Of a stretch of DNA of 64,000 bases, positions 16,812 to 25,684 are shown one piece after another. The stretch's first letter is position 1; every line of letters begins with the position of its first letter. Source of the DNA: BOG-908 sp965198825 (GTDB taxonomy: Bacteria; Pseudomonadota; Alphaproteobacteria; Acetobacterales; Acetobacteraceae); contig CBDAQB010000003.1 in the NCBI GenBank assembly GCA_965198825.1, positions 1,860,001 to 1,924,000 of the forward strand, in the 5' to 3' direction. The notes below the pieces were generated by a model. That model was not told the DNA's origin. It saw only the letters and a program-made list of their open reading frames with translations, and ran no database searches. The translations under genes were made by a program, and so were the position numbers.

Positions 16812-18023
16812 GTGACGGCGCTCCGCACCGTCCAGCGCTGGCTGCCGGTGATCCTGGCGGCGTTCTTTGCTGTCGCACTCGTGCAGATGCTCTCGCAAAT
16901 GGGCGTATCGCTCGATTCGATCGACCGCACCCTGCAGCAAGGCGTGCCGTTCTATTGGGCCGCGGCTGGATTTGCTGCCGTGCTGGTGGTGACAGGGCTG
17001 GCTTTCGAGGCGTGGGCGGGGGCGGACCCCGCATTGCCGAGACAGAGGCCTGTGCCCGTGGCGGTGCTGTGCGCCCTGACCGGCAGGACGCGGCCGGCGC
17101 CGCTGCCGCCGCAAATCATCGACGCAGGAGATCTGGCTGATCGTTTGCGTGCCCGGATCGTCGGCCAGGATACGACGTGCGGCGAGGTTGCGGTGCACGT
17201 GCGCCGCCGTCTCGCCATGGAGTCGCGCGACAAGCCGGAAGCAGTCTTCCTTCTCGCCGGACCGCCGGGAACCGGCAAGACGCTGCTGGCCAAGCGGCTG
17301 GCGGCAGAGCTCAAGCGGCCTCTCCTGCACGTGGACATGGCGCAGCTCTCCGCGTCTCACGCGTCCAGTTCGCTTTTCGGCTCGCCTCCCGGTTACGCGG
17401 GGTCAGATAGCTACGGGCGTCTGACCGGCCAGTTGAAGGCCGCACCGGACACCATCGTGTTGCTTGATGAAATCGAAAAAGCGCATCCTGATTTGCTGCG
17501 CAAGTTCCTGGTCGCCTGGAACGATGGCATCGTTACCGAGGCATCCAGCGGCGAAGCGGTGAGTTGCCGGCGCTCCGTTTTCGTTCTCACGACCAATGCG
17601 GCCGCCACACCGCTCGCCGAGGCGGCGGAGGATTTCGCAGGGCGGCCGGAGCGCCTGCGGCAGGAGTCGGTGGCGATCCTGCGCGATGCGGAGTTCGCAC
17701 CCGAGACGCTTGACCGTATAGACGGCATCTTCGTGTTCCGGGCGCTCGACCCAGGCGCAATCGAGACGATTGCCGATCTCGAGGTCAGAGCGCTGGCCGA
17801 TAATTATGGTATCGAAATCGTAGCCGGCGGTATCGACCAGGGTATCCTGTTCGATCTCATGCGCACACAGTTGCGCGGCGGCGCATCGGCTCGCGATCTT
17901 GCCCGTGCCGTGGAGCACGCGCTGAGCGACGTCATGGTGGACGCACGGGCGGCAGGGGCGAAACGGATCAGGCTGGTTCAGGACGTGGGCGGCGCGCCGC
18001 GGGCCGAGCCTGCTGAACGATGA
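16812..18023 (+). CDS. Membrane-anchored Clp/Hsp100-type AAA+ ATPase
   Basis: The product has 403 residues when started at the GTG four bases after the previous stop. Two membrane helices (about 9-27 and 50-67) precede one AAA+ module of the Clp D2 type. Walker A GPPGTGKT is at 150-157, the pore-loop region GSPPGYAGSDSYGRL follows, Walker B VLLDEIEKAHPD has acidic residues 219-220, and sensor 1 is VLTTNAA. The module resembles the second ring of ClpA/ClpB, which unfolds proteins. ClpA/B themselves are soluble and have two rings; a single D2 module tethered to the membrane is unusual. It lies between two membrane-anchored unknowns and overlaps the second by ATGA. Confidence 0.82.
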   Translation: MTALRTVQRWLPVILAAFFAVALVQMLSQMGVSLDSIDRTLQQGVPFYWAAAGFAAVLVVTGLAFEAWAGADPALPRQRPVPVAVLCALTGRTRPAPLPPQIIDAGDLADRLRARIVGQDTTCGEVAVHVRRRLAMESRDKPEAVFLLAGPPGTGKTLLAKRLAAELKRPLLHVDMAQLSASHASSSLFGSPPGYAGSDSYGRLTGQLKAAPDTIVLLDEIEKAHPDLLRKFLVAWNDGIVTEASSGEAVSCRRSVFVLTTNAAATPLAEAAEDFAGRPERLRQESVAILRDAEFAPETLDRIDGIFVFRALDPGAIETIADLEVRALADNYGIEIVAGGIDQGILFDLMRTQLRGGASARDLARAVEHALSDVMVDARAAGAKRIRLVQDVGGAPRAEPAER

Positions 18024-18805
18024 GTGCGGCGCGCCCGGGTGCGTTGCGGCGGCTGTGGCGGCGCGCGCCCGCTTGGCGGGGAGCTCTTCTGCTTCTGGGC
18101 GTCAGCATCGTCCTGCTCGCGCTTTATGCGCGATCCCCGGCGCCAGCGGTCGCGTTGGAAACCAGCAGCTATAAGCCGTTGTCGGCGACCGACGTGCTTG
18201 GGCCACCTTTCCAGTTCCTCGTCCACGTGGCTGGCCGGGCGATACCACTGCCAAGAGGCGACTGGCACATCGTTCTGCACTCAGAGAGAAAGGGTGATCC
18301 GCCGGTCGCCGGCCTGAGCCTGGCGCGCGTGGAGGGCAATCAGGTTACGGGCGAAATCACCGTGCTTGGGACGACGACGCCGGCGACTTCCTCCAAACAT
18401 TTTGAAGGCGGCGAATGTGACCGCCCGAGCGCCTTCCTGGCTGAGCGCATACCGTCGTTCGATCCAGCCTTGCACGAATGCTGGGGCATTGCGCCACAAG
18501 CCGGACCCGCGGCCGTGCTGAATCAGGCTTCGACCTACGCTCATTTGCAGGCGCGCCTAAGGGACGGCGGGATCGACCTGCCGTCGAGCCTCGTGTCTGC
18601 GGGTTGGTCCAGGTTCGACGACAGAGAGGGGATCGCCGTGGATTACATGTTTCCGCCGAAGCCCGCGGAAGCTGGCAACCAGCCGGCGTTCACGGCGCGG
18701 CTCCAGCGTTGGGCCGATGGCTGGACGAAGCTTGTGGAGGCGGGTGCGCAAGGCAAGCTTGAGGCCGCGGCCGTGCAACAGGCGGTAGTGTCAGGCACGC
18801 CTTGA
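18020..18805 (+). CDS. Membrane-anchored protein of unknown function
   Basis: This is a 261-residue protein. A basic N-terminus and one membrane helix (about 20-38, GALLLLGVSIVLLALYA) are followed by a likely periplasmic domain. Its middle has two Cys (EGGECD and HECWG), which could form a disulfide, and its last third is helical and charged. The start overlaps the AAA+ stop, implying coupled translation. No family was recognised. It could be a substrate receptor or regulator of the membrane ATPase. Confidence 0.65.
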   Translation: MSAARPGALRRLWRRAPAWRGALLLLGVSIVLLALYARSPAPAVALETSSYKPLSATDVLGPPFQFLVHVAGRAIPLPRGDWHIVLHSERKGDPPVAGLSLARVEGNQVTGEITVLGTTTPATSSKHFEGGECDRPSAFLAERIPSFDPALHECWGIAPQAGPAAVLNQASTYAHLQARLRDGGIDLPSSLVSAGWSRFDDREGIAVDYMFPPKPAEAGNQPAFTARLQRWADGWTKLVEAGAQGKLEAAAVQQAVVSGTP

Positions 18806-18892
18806 TCGCCGGCGCACCGCGTGCCCGCCGATCATTGACCCATCAGGCCCAATCCCCCATAGACCGCGGCCCCTTTGCAAAGCCTCCGACGC

Positions 18893-19813
18893 ATGCGCCG
18901 CAAGCGTGGCCGCCCGCTCGACGGGTGGCTGATCATCGACAAGCCACCGCACATGACCAGCACGGACGTGGTCAACCGCGTCCGGCGCGCTTTCGATGCG
19001 CAGAAGGCGGGGCACGGCGGCACGCTCGATCCGCTGGCGACTGGCATCCTGCCTATCGCGTTCGGAAGTGCCACAAAGACAGTGCCTTACGTCATGGATG
19101 GCACCAAGCTCTACAGGTTCACGCTGGCGCTCGGCGAGGCGCGCGACACCGACGATGCGGATGGCGCGGTGGTTCAGACGAGCGCGGTGCGTCCCACCGA
19201 CGAGCAGTTGCGTGCCGCCCTGCCCGCTTTCCGCGGCGATATCATGCAGGTTCCGCCGGTGTTCTCCGCCATCAAGGTGGCCGGCGAGCGCGCCTACGAC
19301 ATGGCGCGTGAAGGGCGGCCGCCGGTTCTGGAGGCACGGCCGGCGCGGGTCGACCGGTTCGAGCTGATCGAGCGGCCGGATGAGAATACCGCCGTGTTCG
19401 AGGTTCAATCGGGCAAGGGCGTCTATATGCGGAGCCTGGCGCGCGACCTGGCGCTGGCGTGCGGCGCGCTGGGTCATATCGCTGCCCTGCGCCGGCTGCG
19501 TGTCGGACCCTTCGACACCAGCAACATGATTTCACTGGACAATGCCCTCGCCCCGGAGGATACCGCGCGATCTTCTCCGGACCTCTTGCTTCCCGTTGCG
19601 ACCGCGCTGGCCGACATCCCGGCACTGGCCTTGACGGAAGCGGAGACCGTGCAGCTCACCCAGGGCCAGGCGATCAGCCTCGTCACCCTGATGGGCCGCA
19701 TTCCAGAGCCGGCCAATCCCGACAAGGGCCTTGTCCGAGCCATGGCGGGGGGACGCGTGATTGGGCTCTGCCGCCTGGAAGACGGCTGGCTGCGTCCCGA
19801 GCGCATTCTTTAA
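18893..19813 (+). CDS. truB: tRNA pseudouridine(55) synthase TruB
   Basis: This 306-residue enzyme makes pseudouridine 55 in the T loop of most tRNAs. The catalytic Asp is in GHGGTLDPLATGIL. Further motifs are DGWLIIDKPPHMTS at the N-terminus, VPPVFSAIKVAGERAYDMAR, and the GVYMRSLARDL segment. The ATG at 18893 was chosen; a TTG at 18875 would add six residues. The order truB-rpsO-pnp is widely conserved in bacteria, which supports all three calls. Confidence 0.94.
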   Translation: MRRKRGRPLDGWLIIDKPPHMTSTDVVNRVRRAFDAQKAGHGGTLDPLATGILPIAFGSATKTVPYVMDGTKLYRFTLALGEARDTDDADGAVVQTSAVRPTDEQLRAALPAFRGDIMQVPPVFSAIKVAGERAYDMAREGRPPVLEARPARVDRFELIERPDENTAVFEVQSGKGVYMRSLARDLALACGALGHIAALRRLRVGPFDTSNMISLDNALAPEDTARSSPDLLLPVATALADIPALALTEAETVQLTQGQAISLVTLMGRIPEPANPDKGLVRAMAGGRVIGLCRLEDGWLRPERIL

Positions 19814-19837
19814 CCGCATACTCACGGAGTCAGATCG

Positions 19838-20107
19838 ATGTCGATCACAGCGGAGCGCCGCACGGCGCTCATCGGCGAATATCAGGCGGCAGCCGCCGAT
19901 ACGGGCAGCCCCGAAGTCCAGGTCGCTCTGCTTTCGGAGCGCATCACCAACCTGACAGAGCATCTGAAGACGCATGCGAAGGATTTCCATTCGCGCCGCG
20001 GCCTGCTGATGCTCGTCGGCCGGCGCCGCCGGCTGCTCGACTATCTGAAGAAGAAAGATTCTTCGCGCTACGAGACCCTGATCGGCCGGCTGAAGCTGCG
20101 CCGGTAG
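19838..20107 (+). CDS. rpsO: 30S ribosomal protein S15
   Basis: This 89-residue protein has the standard S15 length and sequence: GSPEVQVALLSERITNLTEHLK, then the 16S-binding LLMLVGRRRRLLDYL and SRYETLIGRLKLRR at the end. It binds 16S rRNA early in 30S assembly. The ATG follows a GGAG site, 24 bases after truB. A strong hairpin with a T tract follows before pnp. Confidence 0.97.
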   Translation: MSITAERRTALIGEYQAAAADTGSPEVQVALLSERITNLTEHLKTHAKDFHSRRGLLMLVGRRRRLLDYLKKKDSSRYETLIGRLKLRR

Positions 20108-20120
20108 GCTGGACTTCTAC

Positions 20121-20156
20121 CCCGCCGCCGGCGCCTCACGGCCCGGCGGCGGTTTT
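20121..20156 (+). terminator. Intrinsic terminator after rpsO
   Basis: CCGCCGCCGG and CCGGCGGCGG form a ten-pair GC stem with a ten-base loop, followed by TTTT. It lies 13 bases after the rpsO stop and upstream of pnp, as in other bacteria where part of the transcription reads through into pnp. Confidence 0.8.
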
Positions 20157-20278
20157 CCATGGGGCGCGCAGTTCGGGCGTCTCAGGCCACATGGTTTTCT
20201 TCAGGCTGCCCGGTGCAGCCCCTCCATGCAGTCCGAGGCGCTTGCGGCGACCCATCCCACTGAAAAAGGATGGTTCAT

Positions 20279-22423
20279 ATGTTCAATTACTTCCGCAAAG
20301 AGCTCGACTGGGGCGGGCGCAAGCTCGTCCTCGAAACAGGCAAGATGGCGCGCCAGGCCGATGGCGCCGTGCTCGTCAGCTATGGCGACACGATTATTCT
20401 CTGCACCGCGGTCGGCGCGAAGTCGGTCAAGCCGGGGCAGGATTTCTTCCCGCTCACGGTGAACTACCAGGAGAAGGCGTTCGCCGCAGGCAAGATCCCT
20501 GGCGGCTTCTTCAAGCGTGAAGGCCGGCCGGGCGAGAACGAGACGCTCACCAGCCGACTGATCGACCGTCCGCTGCGGCCGCTGTTCCCCGAGAATTTCC
20601 GCAACGAGGTCCAGGTCGTCGCGACCGTGCTCAGCCACGACATGGAGAATGATCCGGACATCCCCTCGCTGATCGGCTGCTCGGCGGCGCTGACCCTCTC
20701 GGGCATTCCGTTCTTCGGCCCGGTGGCGGCTGCGCGCGTCGGCTATGAGAACGGCGAATACATCCTCAACCCGACGACGGAGCAGATGGAGGGCGCCACC
20801 CTCGATCTCGTTCTCGCAGGCACCGCCGAGGGCGTGCTGATGGTGGAGAGCGAGGCGAAGGAGCTCTCCGAGGAGATCATGCTGGGCGCGGTGAACTTCG
20901 GCCACGCCGCGTTCCAGCCGGTGATCCAGGCGATCATCGAGCTGGCCGAGCACGCAGCACGCGAGCCCTGGCACCTGCCTGAGCCGCACGAGAGCATCGC
21001 GGCGCTGAAGGCGCGCGTCGGCGAACTCGGCCGCGCCAGCATCGCCGAAGCCTACCAGGAGCGCGTCAAGCAGGCGCGCTATGAGAAGGTGGGCGCGGCC
21101 AAGAAGGCCATCGTCGCCAAGCTCGAGGAAGAAGGCCACGATGTCGGCGCCGCCAAGCCGATGCTGAAGGACCTCGAGGCCGATGTGGTCCGCAACGCCA
21201 TCCTCGACACCGGCGTGCGTATCGACGGCCGTGACACCAAGACGGTGCGCCAGATCGTCGCCGAAGTGGGCGTTCTCCCGCGCGCGCATGGCAGCGCGCT
21301 GTTCACCCGCGGCGAGACGCAGGCGCTCTGCGTCGTGACGCTCGGCACTGCGTCGGACGAGCAGATGATCGACAGCCTCGACGGTGAATACCGCGAGAAC
21401 TTCATGCTGCATTATAACTTCCCGCCGTTCTCGGTGGGCGAGGCTGGCCGCATGGGCTCGCCTGGCCGGCGCGAAATCGGCCATGGCAAGCTCGCCTGGC
21501 GCGCCATTCACCCGCTGCTGCCTGCGAAGGCGGACTTCCCCTACACGCTGCGCATCGTCTCGGAGATCCTGGAGAGCAACGGCAGCTCGTCCATGGCGAC
21601 TGTCTGCGGCAGTTCGCTGGCGCTGATGGATGGCGGCGTGCCGCTGAAGCGCCCCGTGGCCGGTATCGCCATGGGCCTGATCAAGGAGGAGCGCGGGTTC
21701 GCGGTTCTCTCGGACATCCTGGGCGACGAGGACCACCTCGGCGACATGGACTTCAAGGTGGCCGGCACGGAGCATGGCATCACCAGCCTGCAGATGGACA
21801 TCAAGATCACCTCCATCACGCCTGAGATCATGTCCATCGCGCTCGACCAGGCGCGTGAAGGCCGGCTGCACATCCTAGGCGAGATGTCCAAGGCGCTGAC
21901 CGGCGCCCGCCATGAGGTCGCTGCCACCGCGCCGCGTATCACCATCATCAATGTGCCGAAGGAGAAGATCCGCGAGATCATCGGCACCGGCGGCAAGGTC
22001 ATACGCGAAATCGTCGAGGTGACCGGCGCCAAGGTCGATATCGACGACGACGGTACGGTGAAGGTCTCCTCGACGTCCGAGGAGAAGGCGCAGAAGGCGA
22101 TCGACTGGATACGCGGCATCGTGGCCGAGCCGGAGATCGGCGTGATCTACACGGGCAAGGTGGTGAAGACGGCCGATTTCGGCGCGTTCGTGAACTTCCT
22201 CGGCTCGCGCGACGGCCTCGTCCATATCAGCGAGCTGACCCAGGGCCGCGTGAACAAGACGACGGACGTGGTGAACCAGGGCGACGCCGTGAAGGTTAAG
22301 GTTCTCGGCTTCGACGACCGCGGGAAGGTCAAACTCTCGATGAGGGTGGTTGACCAGGCGACCGGAGAGGACATTTCAGAAAAGGTCGGCCCAAAGGGCG
22401 GACGCCGGGAAGAAGTCGCGTAG
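20279..22423 (+). CDS. pnp: Polyribonucleotide nucleotidyltransferase (PNPase)
   Basis: This 714-residue phosphorolytic 3'-5' exoribonuclease is part of the RNA degradosome. It has two RNase PH domains (about 1-230 and 310-550) separated by an all-helical linker, then a KH domain (about 555-615, with the GTGGKVIREI loop) and an S1 domain (about 625-695, IYTGKVVKTADFGAFVNFL). The active-site region of the second PH domain includes MDGGVPLKRPVAGIAMGLI. The start MFNYFRKEL at 20279 has an AAGGA site eight bases upstream; the ATG at 20270 overlaps that site and was rejected. Confidence 0.97.
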   Translation: MFNYFRKELDWGGRKLVLETGKMARQADGAVLVSYGDTIILCTAVGAKSVKPGQDFFPLTVNYQEKAFAAGKIPGGFFKREGRPGENETLTSRLIDRPLRPLFPENFRNEVQVVATVLSHDMENDPDIPSLIGCSAALTLSGIPFFGPVAAARVGYENGEYILNPTTEQMEGATLDLVLAGTAEGVLMVESEAKELSEEIMLGAVNFGHAAFQPVIQAIIELAEHAAREPWHLPEPHESIAALKARVGELGRASIAEAYQERVKQARYEKVGAAKKAIVAKLEEEGHDVGAAKPMLKDLEADVVRNAILDTGVRIDGRDTKTVRQIVAEVGVLPRAHGSALFTRGETQALCVVTLGTASDEQMIDSLDGEYRENFMLHYNFPPFSVGEAGRMGSPGRREIGHGKLAWRAIHPLLPAKADFPYTLRIVSEILESNGSSSMATVCGSSLALMDGGVPLKRPVAGIAMGLIKEERGFAVLSDILGDEDHLGDMDFKVAGTEHGITSLQMDIKITSITPEIMSIALDQAREGRLHILGEMSKALTGARHEVAATAPRITIINVPKEKIREIIGTGGKVIREIVEVTGAKVDIDDDGTVKVSSTSEEKAQKAIDWIRGIVAEPEIGVIYTGKVVKTADFGAFVNFLGSRDGLVHISELTQGRVNKTTDVVNQGDAVKVKVLGFDDRGKVKLSMRVVDQATGEDISEKVGPKGGRREEVA

Positions 22424-22480
22424 AAAGTGTAGAGGCAGGGGGGTTTTCCCCCTGCTCCCCCGTTCTTGAGAAAGGCCACC

Positions 22481-23893
22481 ATGAAGGCGGTTGAAGCTAT
22501 ACGGATGGGGGGCGTCGACGTGCTTCCGCTCGTCGAAGGCGGCAAGGGTGTCGCCATTTCGAACGGTTTGTCGGCGGGGAGCTGGGCCGCTTCAGGTGGT
22601 GCCGGCACGTTCAGCGCCGTGAACGCCGACAGTTTCGATGAGGACGGACGGCCCATTCCGCAGACCTATAGCGGCCGTACGCGGCGTGACAGGCATGAGG
22701 AGCTGGTCGCCTACGCCATCTCCGGCGGCATTACCCAGGCACGTCAGGCACACGAAGCCGCGGGCGGGCGTGGCCGTATCCACGCCAATATCTTGTGGGA
22801 AATGGGCGGCGCGGAACGCGTCATCACCGGCATCCTCGAGGGTGCGAAGGGCCTGGTGCACGGCATCACCTGCGGCGCCGGCATGCCCTATCGCCTGTCC
22901 GACATCGCCGCGAAGTTCGGCGTGCATTACTATCCCATCGTCAGCAGCGCCCGCGCCTTCAACGCGCTGTGGAAGCGCGCCTACAGCCGCGCCGCCAATC
23001 TCCTGGGCGGCGTCGTCTATGAGGACCCGTGGCTGGCAGGCGGTCATAATGGCCTGTCGAACGGCGAGCATCCGGAGCGTCCGGAGGATCCCTTCCCCCG
23101 CGTGCTCGCGTTGCGCAAGCTCATGCGCACCTTTGGACTCGACCAGACGCCCATCATCATGGCGGGCGGCGTCTGGTGGCTCGAGGAGTGGCAGGACTGG
23201 ATCGGCAATCCCGAGCTAGGGCCCATCGCGTTCCAGTTCGGCACTCGCCCCCTGCTCACCAAGGAAAGCCCGATCAGCGACGCGTGGAAGCAGCGGCTGA
23301 TGACGCTGAAGCCGGGCGACGTGTTCCTCAATCGCTTCTCGCCCACCGGCTTCTATTCCAGCGCGGTGAACAACGATTTCATGCAGGAGCTGCGCGAGCG
23401 CTCCGAGCACCAGGTCGCCTACAGCACCGACCCGGTGGGCGAGCACGTTGCAGACTTCGGCGTAGGGCCGCGCAAGCGCATCGTGTATCTCACGCCGGGC
23501 GACCGCGAGCGCGTCATGCAGTGGATGGCCGAAGGCTTCACGGAGTCGCTCCGCACCCCTGACACCACGCTGATCTTCGTGACTCCCGACCGCGCCGCCG
23601 AAATCATGGCCGACCAGGTGGCCTGCATGGGATGCCTGAGCACCTGCCGGTTCTCCAACTGGTCGCAGGAAGAGCCCGACTTCACCAATGGCAAGAAGGC
23701 CGACCCGCGCAGCTTCTGCATACAGAAGACGCTGCAGGATATCGGGCACGACAACGACGAAGCGGCCGGTTTGGAGAACAACCTCATGTTCGCCGGCCAT
23801 AACGCTTATCGTTTTGGCAGCGATCCTTTTTACTCCAATAACTTCGTGCCATCCGTGAAGCAGTTGGTCGAAAGGATTGTGACGGGCCGGTAG
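22481..23893 (+). CDS. Nitronate monooxygenase-like flavoprotein
   Basis: This 470-residue protein has the TIM-barrel flavin-binding fold of the nitronate monooxygenase / 2-nitropropane dioxygenase group, longer than the usual 320-360 residues. Features include GGTTCG-type phosphate-binding substitutes (IIMAGGVWWLEEW) and GPIAFQFGTRPLLTKES. A C-terminal extension carries Cys 382, 385 and 389 (CMGCLSTC), a possible iron-sulfur or metal site absent from classical enzymes. The ATG has a GAGAAAGG site. The real substrate is unknown. It may be transcribed with pnp, 57 bases upstream. Confidence 0.72.
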   Translation: MKAVEAIRMGGVDVLPLVEGGKGVAISNGLSAGSWAASGGAGTFSAVNADSFDEDGRPIPQTYSGRTRRDRHEELVAYAISGGITQARQAHEAAGGRGRIHANILWEMGGAERVITGILEGAKGLVHGITCGAGMPYRLSDIAAKFGVHYYPIVSSARAFNALWKRAYSRAANLLGGVVYEDPWLAGGHNGLSNGEHPERPEDPFPRVLALRKLMRTFGLDQTPIIMAGGVWWLEEWQDWIGNPELGPIAFQFGTRPLLTKESPISDAWKQRLMTLKPGDVFLNRFSPTGFYSSAVNNDFMQELRERSEHQVAYSTDPVGEHVADFGVGPRKRIVYLTPGDRERVMQWMAEGFTESLRTPDTTLIFVTPDRAAEIMADQVACMGCLSTCRFSNWSQEEPDFTNGKKADPRSFCIQKTLQDIGHDNDEAAGLENNLMFAGHNAYRFGSDPFYSNNFVPSVKQLVERIVTGR

Positions 23894-23990
23894 CAAGCGC
23901 GTTCTTAGGCCGAGCTTGAGGAAGTGCCGGGCTTAAACGTGCAAGAGTTTTTTGCTTCTTTTTTGCAAAAAAGAAGTGCTTCCTTTCTTC
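23894..23990. repeat. Palindromic terminator-like element, copy 3
   Basis: Only the right arm is complete (AAGAGTTTTTTGCTTC, T tract, AAAAAAGAAG). The centre (TTAGGCCGAGCTTGAGGAAG) is the reverse complement of the centre of the copy at 45103, so the middle is inverted relative to that one. It lies directly after the flavoprotein stop on the plus strand. Confidence 0.75.
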
Positions 23991-24067
23991 CACGACGCCC
24001 CTGAGTAACGCCGCACTAAGACTTTCTCCTCACAGTGCGAGGAGAACAGTACGGCAGTCCGGGCGCG

Positions 24068-25576
24068 ATGACGAAAAGAATGATGCTGGCTGGCCTGGCT
24101 GCTTTCGGTGCCGGGCCCGCCGCATGGTCGCAGTCCGCTCCTGCGTGGAACGGCTACGCCGCGAACCCGCAGCACACGTCTTTGACGACAGTGGTGCCGC
24201 AAGCTCTCGACCGTATTCATTGGCATAGGGTTGTTGACCGCGCGCCTGACGGGCCGCTTGGGCTGTCCCGCCAGCATTATGCCTCGCCGCTTGTCACGGC
24301 GGCCGGCACCGTCATTACCGCGGTTAAGTTTGGTGTCGCCGATGATTATCGCATTCACGCCGATCAGGCGGGGACGCGCGGGCTGCTATGGCATGTTGCA
24401 AGCGATTACATCTCGCCGCCGCATGACTGGCTGCCGCCCTTTCCCATGGCACTCGGCGGGCAGGGTACGCTGTTCTACGCGGGCAAGGGCGGCAGCGTGT
24501 TTTTCCGTATGGCGCCGGACCGGCCGATAGGGCTGCATGGCCGAATTGCCTTTTACGGCATGGATCTTTTCGACGCGCAGACGGACGCGTTGGCGCGTAC
24601 CGTCATGATCAATACGCCGATTACCACCGATGGGCGCGGCAATGCGTGGTTCGGATTTATTGCATCGGGTCCTAACCCGGCGGGGCTGAGCAGCGGCATC
24701 GCGCGGATTTCGCTCAACGGCCCGGCAAGCTGGATCACCGCGGCAAATGCGGCCCAGGACCCGGCCGTGACCCATGCCGCCATGGGCTCTGCACCGACAC
24801 TCTCTGTGGACGGCAGCACGGTTTTTGTCACCATGAGCAATGGCGCGTCAGGCATCCTCGTAGGGCTGGATGCGACGACGCTGGCGCCAAAATACCGCGC
24901 CGCCCTTGTCGATCCGGCAACCGGCAATGCCGCCTGGATAAGCGACGAATCCTCCGCGTCGCCGACCGTGGGGCCGGATGGCGACGTATTCTATGGTGTG
25001 CTGGAGAACCCTTATCCGTCTCACAACGATCGCGGCTGGCTGCTGCATTTCAGCGCCGATTTGAGCCATGTCGGCATTCCGGGGAGCTTCGGCTGGGACG
25101 AGACCGTGTCCACGCTGCCCGCCGCGAGCATTCCCTCCTACAAGGGACGCTCGCCGTATCTGCTGATCAGCAAGGCGAACAACTACCGTGGCATCGGCAC
25201 GGGTGATGGCCAGAACCGCATGACGGTGCTCGATCCGCATGTCTCGGCACCTGATCCCATAGTGCCGGCGGTGGCGACGATGCAGGTCGTGGAAAGCCAG
25301 CTTGCGCCGACGGCGGTTCCTGGCGTCGCCGGCGCGACCTATCCTTGGAGCGTGAACGCAGCGGCGGTATCGGCCGGCGTAGGGCAGGCGCCGGCCTCGG
25401 CTTTTGTGCTGAGCGAAGACGGCCGGCTCTACCGCTGGAATTTGGCGTCGAACCGGCTGGACGGCGCGGTGGTCCTGGCGGCGGCCGGGCCCCAGGCCTA
25501 CACGCCGAGCGTCATCGCACCGGACGGCTCGGTTCTGGCAATTGCCGGCGGCACCGTTTTCGGCATCGGCCGCTAA
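24068..25576 (+). CDS. Secreted propeller-like protein of unknown function
   Basis: This is a 502-residue protein with a signal peptide (about 1-22, ending AAWSQS). The repetitive beta-rich body includes DGRGNAWFGF, SVDGSTVFVTMSNG, TVGPDGDVFYGVLENP and APDGSVLAIAGGTVFGI. The D-G-x-V-Y/F-type repeats suggest a PQQ-dehydrogenase-like beta propeller without an evident catalytic set, so it may be a binding or scaffold protein in the periplasm. The start at 24068 gives the cleanest signal peptide; a GTG at 24035 is possible. No operon partner is obvious. Confidence 0.62.
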   Translation: MTKRMMLAGLAAFGAGPAAWSQSAPAWNGYAANPQHTSLTTVVPQALDRIHWHRVVDRAPDGPLGLSRQHYASPLVTAAGTVITAVKFGVADDYRIHADQAGTRGLLWHVASDYISPPHDWLPPFPMALGGQGTLFYAGKGGSVFFRMAPDRPIGLHGRIAFYGMDLFDAQTDALARTVMINTPITTDGRGNAWFGFIASGPNPAGLSSGIARISLNGPASWITAANAAQDPAVTHAAMGSAPTLSVDGSTVFVTMSNGASGILVGLDATTLAPKYRAALVDPATGNAAWISDESSASPTVGPDGDVFYGVLENPYPSHNDRGWLLHFSADLSHVGIPGSFGWDETVSTLPAASIPSYKGRSPYLLISKANNYRGIGTGDGQNRMTVLDPHVSAPDPIVPAVATMQVVESQLAPTAVPGVAGATYPWSVNAAAVSAGVGQAPASAFVLSEDGRLYRWNLASNRLDGAVVLAAAGPQAYTPSVIAPDGSVLAIAGGTVFGIGR

Positions 25577-25684
25577 GCAGGGGCTCGGCCAGGATGTGCC
25601 GGTGGCTGCAGGCCTCCTTTTGGGAGGCCTTGATGGCTCTCCCGTTTAACCTTCCCTCAAAACTTGCCGCCTAGACTGCGCATA

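Noticed and set aside
20201..21871. 556-codon open frame on the minus strand opposite pnp
   Set aside because: It is the mirror of a strongly conserved coding gene in high-GC DNA. Its His/Arg/Ala-rich translation shows no domain.
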